Assembly (NCBI GenBank): GCA_015655365.1
Contig: JAATFE010000030.1
Span: 1 to 9,929 of the forward strand
Direction: 5' to 3'
Origin: Terriglobales bacterium
Lineage (GTDB): Bacteria; Acidobacteriota; Terriglobia; Terriglobales; Acidobacteriaceae
Length of the DNA stretch: 9,929 nt
Position numbers and translations under genes: made by a program. The notes beneath the pieces were generated by a model, which saw nothing but the letters and a program-made list of their open reading frames with translations, made no database searches and had not been told where the DNA came from. Shown here piece after piece: positions 1 to 5,943 of this stretch (within the stretch, counting starts at the first letter, position 1; the number at the start of each line of letters is the position of its first letter).

Positions 1-1242
1 GGCGCTTTCACCTTCTATGGCCTGGACGCGCAACACAAGCTTGGTATCGCGCTGAGCGACGTGACCGCCGCAGGCCTGGAGAAATCCGAAGTCCTCGCCA
101 AGTTCGCGGAGATCTCCCTTGCCGGCAAGCGCGGCAACCTGATCCCAGCTGGGCCGGACGTAACCGTGACCGAAGCCGATGGCGTCGAAGGAACTACCCG
201 GCCCTGCGAAAGCCGCTTTGTGCCGCTGCCTACTGGGGCTACTGCTCCCCAGGCCGCCGTCAAGGTGCTGCCGGAAGACAAGACGCTCTATGTGGCTGCG
301 GATGGAACCGGAGATTACTGGTCGATTCAGAGGGCCATCGATGTGGCTCCCGCAACCGGCGGCGCACTGATCCTGGTGGCGCCGGGAACCTATCGCGAAG
401 TGCTGACAATCAGCAAGCCGAACATCCAACTGCGCAGCGCTAATCCGGACGCGAGCAAAACAGTGGTGGTCTTCAACCGCAGTGCGGCGCTCAACGGCGG
501 CACACGAAACACCGCAACCGTGAACGTGACCGGCGACAACTTCTTCGCCGAAAATATCACCTTCCAGAACGACTTCAAAATCATGCAAGATCCGAACATC
601 ACCGGCTCGCAGGCCGTGGCGCTGCGAGTGACCGGCGACCGCGCCGTTTTCCACAATGTGCGCTTGTTGGCGCTGCAAGATACGCTCCTTGCCGCAAGCA
701 AAGGCTGCACGGGTAGTGGAGAGAACATCGCGTGCCGGCCAGCGCGGCAATATTTTTCCGACTCTTATATCGAGGGTTATTTCGACTTCATCTTCGGCGA
801 CGGAAAAACTGTCCTCGATCGCTGCGAGATTCATAGCCTGCCGCTCTCGGAAGGCTTTCTCACAGCGCAGAGCAAGGTCTATCCGAAGCAGGACTCCGGC
901 TATGTCATCTACAAGTCCAAACTGACTGCCGAGCCGGGCGTGACGAACGTGTGGCTGGGGCGGCCATGGCGGCCCTACTCCACAGTCACTTATATCGATA
1001 CGGAAATGGGCGGCCACATTAAGCCAGCGGGTTGGCGCGAATGGCTCCCCGGCACGCACTCCATCGAGACAGCCACCTACTCCGAGTTTGGCTCAACCGG
1101 ACCGGGATCGCATCCGGGCGAACGCGATCTGCACGCCAAGCTCCTCACGCCGGAAGAGGCAAAGCAATACGCGCCGGAGGTATATTTGCGAGGGGAAGAC
1201 AATTGGAATCCAGTGACGCAGAAAGCGCCGCCGCTCGAATAG
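1..1242 (+). CDS. Pectin methylesterase (CE8), C-terminal part of a probable GH28-CE8 fusion; 5' end outside window
   Basis: CE8 enzymes hydrolyse methyl esters of homogalacturonan, giving pectate and methanol. The reading frame is open from base 1, giving 413 visible residues; no start is visible. A GTG at 61 lies inside a continuous domain and is not a credible start. The CE8 domain begins near residue 97 (LYVAADGTGDY) and carries the whole motif set: GTYREV at 129, QAVAL at 204, QDTL at 226 (acid/base Asp227), DFIFG at 262 (nucleophile Asp262) and LGRPW at 319 (Arg321, Trp323). The first ~85 residues are not CE8. Their pattern (YGLDAQHKLGIALSDV, then ...C.SRFVPLP) resembles the C-terminal end of bacterial GH28 polygalacturonases, so the protein is probably a two-enzyme fusion of backbone hydrolase and demethylating esterase. 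A short insert between QDTL and DFIFG carries Cys236 and Cys245. Export is likely but the N terminus is not seen. CE8 is certain; the GH28 call is an inference from a fragment. Confidence 0.93.
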   Translation, partial: GAFTFYGLDAQHKLGIALSDVTAAGLEKSEVLAKFAEISLAGKRGNLIPAGPDVTVTEADGVEGTTRPCESRFVPLPTGATAPQAAVKVLPEDKTLYVAADGTGDYWSIQRAIDVAPATGGALILVAPGTYREVLTISKPNIQLRSANPDASKTVVVFNRSAALNGGTRNTATVNVTGDNFFAENITFQNDFKIMQDPNITGSQAVALRVTGDRAVFHNVRLLALQDTLLAASKGCTGSGENIACRPARQYFSDSYIEGYFDFIFGDGKTVLDRCEIHSLPLSEGFLTAQSKVYPKQDSGYVIYKSKLTAEPGVTNVWLGRPWRPYSTVTYIDTEMGGHIKPAGWREWLPGTHSIETATYSEFGSTGPGSHPGERDLHAKLLTPEEAKQYAPEVYLRGEDNWNPVTQKAPPLE

Positions 1243-1263
1243 CCTCTCCACCAAAACAAAAAG

Positions 1264-1300
1264 AGCCTGCCTCCGCGCCAAACAAACGCGGAGACAGGCT
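1264..1300 (-). terminator. Hairpin terminator between convergent genes, stronger on the minus strand
   Basis: Two 14-base arms (1264-1277 and 1287-1300) enclose a 9-base loop. Read on the minus strand, the stem is fully paired with one U-G wobble and is followed by CTTTTTGTTTTGG, a good rho-independent terminator for the GH105 gene that ends at 1317. Read on the plus strand, the same position is a C-A mismatch and the tail is only TTTCAACTTTC, so it would be a weaker terminator for the pectin methylesterase gene ending at 1242. It probably serves both converging transcripts. Confidence 0.85.
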
Positions 1301-1316
1301 TTCAACTTTCAGTGGA

Positions 1317-3245
1317 TCAGTGTGAAACCTGACCCAGAATCCAGCGGGCCAGTTCCTTGGCCGTGCCGTAGTTGTCGTACTCGGCGGGCAGCTTCCGTCC
1401 GTCGGTGTACTCGTTGTAGAACCACGGATCGACTGTGGCATAGACCGTTCCCTTGCCATACTTGGCCTTGGCCATCAGAATGTCGCCGCGATCTGTGAGT
1501 AAGGAGACTGCCGGAGCCTTCACCGCGATGGTGCAGATTTCCTTCAGATACGCCGTGTGCGGATCGTGGAAAATCGGCCCACCGCCGGGGATGAGCAGCT
1601 TGCCCATCTCGAACTTGTTGCCGTCCACCGTGTTGCGCAACACCGTGTTGTAGTGGATGCCGAACTTCTCGGCCAGCAGGTTCAGGTGATCCAAATCGGC
1701 GTTGGCGGGATCGTTTTCCAACAGCACCAGCACGCCACCCTGTTTGACCCACTCCGCAATTTGCGTCGCGTCTTCCGGCTGCACATAATGCGGGTTCGGG
1801 TTCTTCACCGGAATGTCCGGCGAGACGATGAGGTAGACCTGCGCCTGCTTCAGCGAAGCGAGCGTGGGCTCGGTAAAGAGGGTCTTCGTCTGCGCACCAA
1901 AGTTGTTGAAGATGTGGCCGAACAGCGAGAAGCCGCTGTTGGCCATGTCGTTCCACTTGTAGTGGAAGGAGACCGGCTGGCCCGTAATGTCAGGCTTCGT
2001 CTGGCTGTTGAACCAGGCATCCATCAGGACCGTGTCGCCGCGCCCCAGCTTCGCATTCTCGACGTTTTCCATCTCCGTGCTGGCCAGCAGAAATGCGCCC
2101 ACGCCCTTGGAGTCGTTGGCCGCAACCTTCTCGCCGATGTAATAGGCATAGCTTCCGTCGCGGTAGGGATCGCCGCCCAACCCCGCACCCTTCACCGTGC
2201 CGGTAAGCGACACATCGTCGCCAGGCCCGGTCTGAATGAAGTGGCTAAGGATGCCCTTGTAGCCGCGATCCGCATTCGCCAGGTAGCTTTGGGGCAAATA
2301 GCCCTCACGCACGCCCTTGGCCAGCGAATAAACAAACATACACGCCGCAGAGGACTCAAAGTAGTTCCCCTTCGCCGCGCCCTTGTCCATTACCTGATAC
2401 CAGAGGCCGGTCTTGCTATCCTGGAAGCGCGCCACGGCGGCGGCATCCTTCTCTAGCAAGGCAATCAACTGCTTGCGGCCCGGATCGCCCTCGGGATAGT
2501 AGGAGAGCGTGTCGACCAACGCCATCATGTGCCAGCCTATGGCCCTGGCCCAGAACTCCTGCGAGAGGCCGGTCTGCTTGTTGGCCCAGCGCTCCTGCTT
2601 GGACTCATCCCATCCGTGATAGAGCAGGCCGGTTTTCGCATCGCGCGCATGCTCGTCCATCAAGGCAAACTGGTGAGCGATGTCGCTGAATGCCTCGGGG
2701 TGATGGAACGTGACGGCATACTCGGCATAGAAAGGCTCCGCCATATAGAGGCCGTCGAGCCACATCTGGTTAGGGTATTTTTGCTTGTGCCAGAAGCCGC
2801 CGGAAGCGGTCCGCGGCTGGTGCATGAGTTGCTGGTAGAGCGTTGTGGCAGCCGTTGCGTAGCGCTTGTCCTGCGTCACGCCGTAGAGCAGCAGAAGTTG
2901 GCGGCCCAGCAGGATACTGTCGAGCTGATTCTCTTCCACTTTGTAGGTGGGCATGGAACCATCGGCGTTCACAAACTGATCCACCGATTTCTTGATGTAG
3001 TTGTAGTAGCGCGCATCGGCGGTATTCAGCCACGCGGCATCCACGCCTTCCAGCAGGGTGCCCAGTTCGTAGTTCCATACCCAGTGGGCATCTGGCGGTA
3101 CAAAGCGACCATCGGGCCAGCGAGCGATTGCCGCGTTGGCCGCGCGTTGCGACCAGGGCTTCTCTTCGGCGGGTGCCGCGAAACAAACACTGCTCACCAT
3201 GCCGGCGAGCACAAATAACCAAACAAGACTGCGGTATCTCTTCAT
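1317..3245 (-). CDS. GH105 unsaturated rhamnogalacturonyl hydrolase with C-terminal DUF4350/glutamine-amidotransferase-like domain
   Basis: GH105 enzymes release the 4,5-unsaturated galacturonate that pectin lyases leave at the non-reducing end of oligosaccharides. The protein has 642 residues. Residues 1-24 are a signal peptide (MKRYRSL, hydrophobic core, ...VCFA/APAEE), so it acts in the periplasm or outside, unlike cytoplasmic YteR. The alpha6/alpha6-barrel catalytic domain spans about 30-390. It shows MWLDGLYMAEPF with Asp164, matching the catalytic Asp of YteR-type enzymes, ENQLDS with Asp109, FWARAIGWHMMAL at 231-243, and GGDPYRDGSYAYYIGE at 357-372. Residues ~395-642 form a separate domain (VYLIVSPDIPV, EWVKQGGVLVLLEN, YGKGTVYATVDPW) that I read as DUF4350 or a ThuA/glutamine-amidotransferase-like fold of unknown role. 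The ATG at 3245 is chosen because GGAG lies 5 bases upstream, the signal peptide begins there, and it overlaps the PL10 stop (ATGA). A longer reading from 3272 lies inside the PL10 gene. It is the last gene of the operon. Confidence 0.92.
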   Translation of the reverse strand: MKRYRSLVWLFVLAGMVSSVCFAAPAEEKPWSQRAANAAIARWPDGRFVPPDAHWVWNYELGTLLEGVDAAWLNTADARYYNYIKKSVDQFVNADGSMPTYKVEENQLDSILLGRQLLLLYGVTQDKRYATAATTLYQQLMHQPRTASGGFWHKQKYPNQMWLDGLYMAEPFYAEYAVTFHHPEAFSDIAHQFALMDEHARDAKTGLLYHGWDESKQERWANKQTGLSQEFWARAIGWHMMALVDTLSYYPEGDPGRKQLIALLEKDAAAVARFQDSKTGLWYQVMDKGAAKGNYFESSAACMFVYSLAKGVREGYLPQSYLANADRGYKGILSHFIQTGPGDDVSLTGTVKGAGLGGDPYRDGSYAYYIGEKVAANDSKGVGAFLLASTEMENVENAKLGRGDTVLMDAWFNSQTKPDITGQPVSFHYKWNDMANSGFSLFGHIFNNFGAQTKTLFTEPTLASLKQAQVYLIVSPDIPVKNPNPHYVQPEDATQIAEWVKQGGVLVLLENDPANADLDHLNLLAEKFGIHYNTVLRNTVDGNKFEMGKLLIPGGGPIFHDPHTAYLKEICTIAVKAPAVSLLTDRGDILMAKAKYGKGTVYATVDPWFYNEYTDGRKLPAEYDNYGTAKELARWILGQVSH

Positions 3246-4564
3246 TTCGACTCCGGGTGTTCTTTGTCCCAAATTTCAAAGCGATCAAGGGCGCGCTGCG
3301 CATCTGCGCTATACCAACTGTAGCCATTCTGGCGCTCCTTGGACAATTCACTCATATTGTCGTGAATGGACTTGTCGCGGTCGCCAAAAACAGGAAGGTT
3401 GGTGCCAACCTGATAGTAGCGCGCCCAGATGGGCCCTGCGCCGGGACTGGGAACAAGCCTCCGTCCTTCCGGACCGCGCTCCATGCGCTGATCGCGAATG
3501 GCTGTCTTCTTGAACCATACCGCCGCGGCGCGGATGGACCGCTGCTCTGCCGCGGTGGGATGAGACAGTTGGTTCATCAGCAACAAGAGCAGGGTGGCGC
3601 TTTCGCTGGCGCTCTGGGCTGGCGGCTCGAAATTGCGGCCTGAGACCGGCTTCAACGTCAGTGCATCGGCCTGCTGCGGCCACACCGTGGGCGTTCCATT
3701 CACAATAATCTGCGAGGCGAAGATGCACTGGATTCCATGCGCAAAGCTGGCCGCGGCGCGTGCGCGCGTCTCTTTGGACACAAACGAGAATTCCTGCTCA
3801 CCCTTCGCGACCCGCCCCATCAGTTCCACTACCTGGGCGACCGCACCGTCGTTAAACGTGACGGCATTGTGATAGCCGCCTTCCAGAGGCCACACCTGCG
3901 GCCAGCCGCCGTTGGGAAACTGCGCGGCAAACAGGTAATCCATGCCACGCGAGAAAGTGGACAAATAGGCGGCTCCATCCTTCGCCCCCACAGCCGTAAT
4001 CACCTTGGCCAAAAAGTTCAACTGGGTCATGGTGGCGTCGTTGTCGATGGTGCCCACGTAATTCCACTCCGGCTCCAGCGGAGTATCGAAATCGTTGGGA
4101 GAAAGGAACTTCGACACATTATTCGGGGTGAAAGCCTCGCCGGGACGGCGCGTCTCCTTGCTCATGCTCATGTTCTTTCCCCAGCCACCGGCCGGGGTCT
4201 GAAACGAGACGACCACATCCGCAATGTGCCGTGCTTCGGTGCTTGCATACCATGCTGCATCGCGGCCAAGTGGAATGCTGCGAGCCCCAAAATCGTGCTG
4301 CGGCTCCGTCGGTGTCTTGATTCCGGCGCGCTTCAACTCAGCTTGAAAGAAGTCCTTGTCCGCCAGGCGTTGCTGTTTGGAGTGCTGCAAATATTGCAGC
4401 CATGCGCTTCGTTCCGACCGCGGCAGCAGGGCAACTCGCTCCGGCGTAAGCGGCTCGACGGGAGGACTGATCCCCACCGTGGAGGCGTTGACGGCAGCGG
4501 CGCCAGCAATTAGCGCCAGAAGGATCGTCCACAGCGACGAGACTTTAGCTATTTTGCAATTCAT
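3242..4564 (-). CDS. Secreted pectate lyase, family PL10
   Basis: PL10 lyases cleave de-esterified polygalacturonate by beta-elimination with calcium and leave a 4,5-unsaturated end, the substrate of the GH105 enzyme encoded next. The protein has 440 residues. A signal peptide fills about residues 1-27 (hydrophobic LWTILLALIAGAAA, possible cleavage after VNA). The lyase domain occupies about 95-435 with the family signatures in order: SFQTPAGGWGKNM (120-132), GTIDNDAT (171-178), FPNGGWPQVWPL and GGYHNAVTFNDGA (216-241), VWPQQADALTLKPVSGRNFEPP (294-315), ARYYQVGTNLPVFGDRD (381-397) and ERQNGYSWY (410-418). The Asp residues of TIDNDAT and Arg310 are candidate calcium-binding and catalytic residues by family analogy. 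The 65-residue stretch between signal and lyase core is helical-looking and not recognised. AAGGA lies 8 bases before the ATG. The stop overlaps the GH105 start by four bases. No frameshift or missing motif is seen. Confidence 0.95.
   Translation of the reverse strand: MNCKIAKVSSLWTILLALIAGAAAVNASTVGISPPVEPLTPERVALLPRSERSAWLQYLQHSKQQRLADKDFFQAELKRAGIKTPTEPQHDFGARSIPLGRDAAWYASTEARHIADVVVSFQTPAGGWGKNMSMSKETRRPGEAFTPNNVSKFLSPNDFDTPLEPEWNYVGTIDNDATMTQLNFLAKVITAVGAKDGAAYLSTFSRGMDYLFAAQFPNGGWPQVWPLEGGYHNAVTFNDGAVAQVVELMGRVAKGEQEFSFVSKETRARAAASFAHGIQCIFASQIIVNGTPTVWPQQADALTLKPVSGRNFEPPAQSASESATLLLLLMNQLSHPTAAEQRSIRAAAVWFKKTAIRDQRMERGPEGRRLVPSPGAGPIWARYYQVGTNLPVFGDRDKSIHDNMSELSKERQNGYSWYSADAQRALDRFEIWDKEHPESK
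3251..3254 (-). promoter_or_regulatory. Ribosome binding site of the GH105 gene
   Basis: GGAG on the minus strand, 5 bases before the ATG at 3245, lies within the last codons of the PL10 gene. It decides the start in favour of 3245 over an in-frame ATG at 3272. Start and the preceding stop share the sequence ATGA (3245-3242), so translation of the two enzymes is probably coupled. Confidence 0.75.
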
Positions 4565-4638
4565 CTTGATATTCCTTTTCGAAGTGAACGATTTTTAGGT
4601 TTTTGACCGGATGATCTCGTACCTTGAGTTCGTGCATT

Positions 4639-4664
4639 CCCAGGTCTCAGAAGCGAGACCTGGG
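4639..4664. repeat. Perfect intergenic hairpin between the esterase and pectate lyase genes
   Basis: The arms CCCAGGTCTC (4639-4648) and GAGACCTGGG (4655-4664) pair over 10 bases around a 6-base loop. It lies in the 136-base gap (4565-4700) between the esterase stop and the PL10 start, both on the minus strand. No T-run follows on either strand, so it is not a classical intrinsic terminator. It may be an RNA-stabilising or attenuating structure, or a copy of a dispersed intergenic palindromic repeat. Its flank (TGGGGCACCCAAGTTG on the plus strand) looks like repeat-family sequence I associate with Terriglobia genomes, which is recollection and not a search result. The rest of the gap holds the PL10 ribosome binding site and no other recognisable element. 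Confidence 0.7.
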
Positions 4665-4700
4665 GCACCCAAGTTGGCACAACTTCAAGCGGTCAGAAAC

Positions 4701-5711
4701 CTAGTGCGTTGGTGCGCTGGCAAAGGCAGCAATCCAGCCATTCTGCCGGAGCCAGTTTTCGAGCAAGCCAGTCCATGCCGACAATGCGGGATAACCCTGC
4801 GCCAGCGCCGTGCCATGTGGTCCTTGCTGAAAGATGTGGATCTCCGCCGGAACTCCGGCACGCACCAGCGCTGTATAGAAGACCGCGCTGCTCAGCGGCG
4901 GAACAGACTGATCCGTGGTGGTTGCATACAGAAAATAGGGCGGCGTCTGCGCCGTGACGTGCTTGTCGGGAGACAGATCTTCGACCAACCCGGGCGCGGG
5001 ATGGTCGCCCAGTAGCGAGTTCATGGCGCCGGGCTTTGCCACTCCCGGCTGAAGCGTCAGGCCGCCATAGGAACTGATGACGAAGTCGGGGCGGTCGCTT
5101 ACCCGGTCGATGGGATCCGCGGCTTGCGCGTTGCCCGCATCGAAGTGCGTGCCCACCATTCCCACCAGATGCCCGCCTGCGGAGAATCCCCACATGCCGA
5201 TCCGGTCCGGAGCGATGGCGAATTGCTGCGCATGACTGCGCACCCAGCGCACCGAGCGGTACCCGTCCAGAATGGGCTCCGGATAACGATAGCGAGGAGC
5301 CAGGCGATAAGTCAGAACGAATGCCGTGATGCCGCGCAAGTTAAGCCACTCGGCAATGCGCGTGCCTTCCTTGTCGTAAGCCAGATGCGTGTAGCCGCCG
5401 CCGGGGCACACGATCACTGCCGTATGCGGGCCTGTTCCTGGGGCTCCAAAAATCTCCAGGTGCGGCTTGTCCTGTTCTTCCGCGCCCACGGCACCGGGCG
5501 CGCCCGCGGGCCAAAGGTATTCCACCTGCCCATGCGGCGGCGCGATCTCTGCGGAGGCGGCCACGGCAGCAACCGGAGTTTGCGCCACGGCAGCCGGCTG
5601 CAAACCAATTCCGGCAACGGCGAGGGAGAGCAACAGTGTTCCCGCCCATCGCGAAAGAATTAGAAAGGAAAGGACACAATGGCGCGAATCTTGGGGCATT
5701 GAAACAAACAT
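4701..5711 (-). CDS. Secreted alpha/beta-hydrolase, probable carbohydrate acetylesterase
   Basis: This is a serine esterase of the alpha/beta-hydrolase fold, in the group often annotated as acetylxylan esterase or BD-FAE-like. From its position it probably removes acetyl groups from pectin or rhamnogalacturonan so that the lyase and glycosidase can act; the substrate is inferred. The protein has 336 residues. Residues 1-44 contain a signal peptide with a long polar n-region and the core AGTLLLSLAVAGIGL, with possible cleavage near AVA/Q. PGGGYTHLAYD (103-113) is the oxyanion-hole loop. The triad is Ser177 in GFSAGGH, Asp267 in ATTTDQSVPP, and His299 in GPHGTAL. LTYRLAP.....YPEPILDGYRSVRWVR is typical of the family. 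The start at 5711 is preferred over Met5 because GAGGA lies 7 bases upstream of it, while nothing like a ribosome site precedes Met5. It is the first gene of the three-enzyme operon and is preceded by a candidate promoter. Confidence 0.88.
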   Translation of the reverse strand: MFVSMPQDSRHCVLSFLILSRWAGTLLLSLAVAGIGLQPAAVAQTPVAAVAASAEIAPPHGQVEYLWPAGAPGAVGAEEQDKPHLEIFGAPGTGPHTAVIVCPGGGYTHLAYDKEGTRIAEWLNLRGITAFVLTYRLAPRYRYPEPILDGYRSVRWVRSHAQQFAIAPDRIGMWGFSAGGHLVGMVGTHFDAGNAQAADPIDRVSDRPDFVISSYGGLTLQPGVAKPGAMNSLLGDHPAPGLVEDLSPDKHVTAQTPPYFLYATTTDQSVPPLSSAVFYTALVRAGVPAEIHIFQQGPHGTALAQGYPALSAWTGLLENWLRQNGWIAAFASAPTH

Positions 5712-5718
5712 GAAGGAG

Positions 5719-5723
5719 TCCTC
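5719..5723 (-). promoter_or_regulatory. Ribosome binding site of the esterase gene
   Basis: GAGGA on the minus strand, 7 bases before the ATG at 5711. It selects that ATG over the in-frame ATG at 5699. Confidence 0.65.
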
Positions 5724-5791
5724 ACAGGAAATGATGGGCGTTGGAATGGGATGGCGACGCTCTCTCTGCTGTTGTATAGCTTTCGGCCCGA

Positions 5792-5822
5792 ATTAGACCT
5801 TAAGAAGTCGAGTAAATTGCAA
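5792..5822 (-). promoter_or_regulatory. Candidate sigma70-type promoter of the esterase-lyase-GH105 operon
   Basis: On the minus strand, TCTAAT (5797-5792, five of six matches to TATAAT) follows TTGCAA (5822-5817, four of six to TTGACA) with a long 19-base spacer. It lies downstream of the receptor gene's terminator and about 80 bases before the esterase ATG, so the enzymes could be transcribed independently of the receptor. The match is modest and the spacer is not ideal. The rest of the 232-base gap (5712-5943) shows only the terminator and the ribosome binding site. Confidence 0.35.
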
Positions 5823-5872
5823 AGCTCAAGGGCCAATCCTTGCAGGGGCATGGAGATAGAGAGGTTCGAATG

Positions 5873-5922
5873 AAGCAGCAAAAAACAAAGAAGAGGCTGC
5901 CGTTTGAAACCAGCAGCCTCTT
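5873..5922 (-). terminator. Rho-independent terminator of the TonB-dependent receptor gene
   Basis: On the minus strand, AAGAGGCTGC (5922-5913) pairs perfectly with GCAGCCTCTT (5900-5891) across a 12-base loop, followed by CTTTGTTTTTTGCTGCT. It starts about 20 bases after the receptor's TAA stop (5946-5944). It separates the receptor transcript from the downstream enzyme genes, although read-through is possible. Confidence 0.9.
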
Positions 5923-5943
5923 CCAGTTATGCAACGGGCTGGG

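Noticed and set aside
61..1242. Start of the pectin methylesterase at the GTG at 61
   Set aside because: No ribosome binding site precedes it, the frame is open to base 1, and the preceding 20 residues continue the same GH28-like domain.
1309..1956. Minus-strand frame of 215 residues overlapping the end of the GH105 gene in another frame
   Set aside because: Out of frame with the recognised C-terminal domain, with no signal or motif. The GH105 frame continues intact through this stretch, so it is not a frameshifted gene.
1557..2456. Plus-strand open frame of 299 residues antisense to the GH105 gene
   Set aside because: Rich in Arg, His, Val and Leu with no recognisable motif. It lies wholly opposite a gene with clear domain signatures and arises from GC-rich codons.
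3246..3272. Longer GH105 protein starting at 3272
   Set aside because: It would put nine polar residues before the signal peptide and lies inside the PL10 coding region; GGAG precedes the ATG at 3245 instead.
3737..4513. Plus-strand open frame of 258 residues antisense to the PL10 gene
   Set aside because: No signal, motif or ribosome site; the opposite strand encodes a complete PL10 lyase.
5776..5781. TATACA-like -10 element on the minus strand between 5770 and 5785
   Set aside because: No -35-like hexamer at a suitable distance upstream; the TCTAAT at 5797-5792 has better support.
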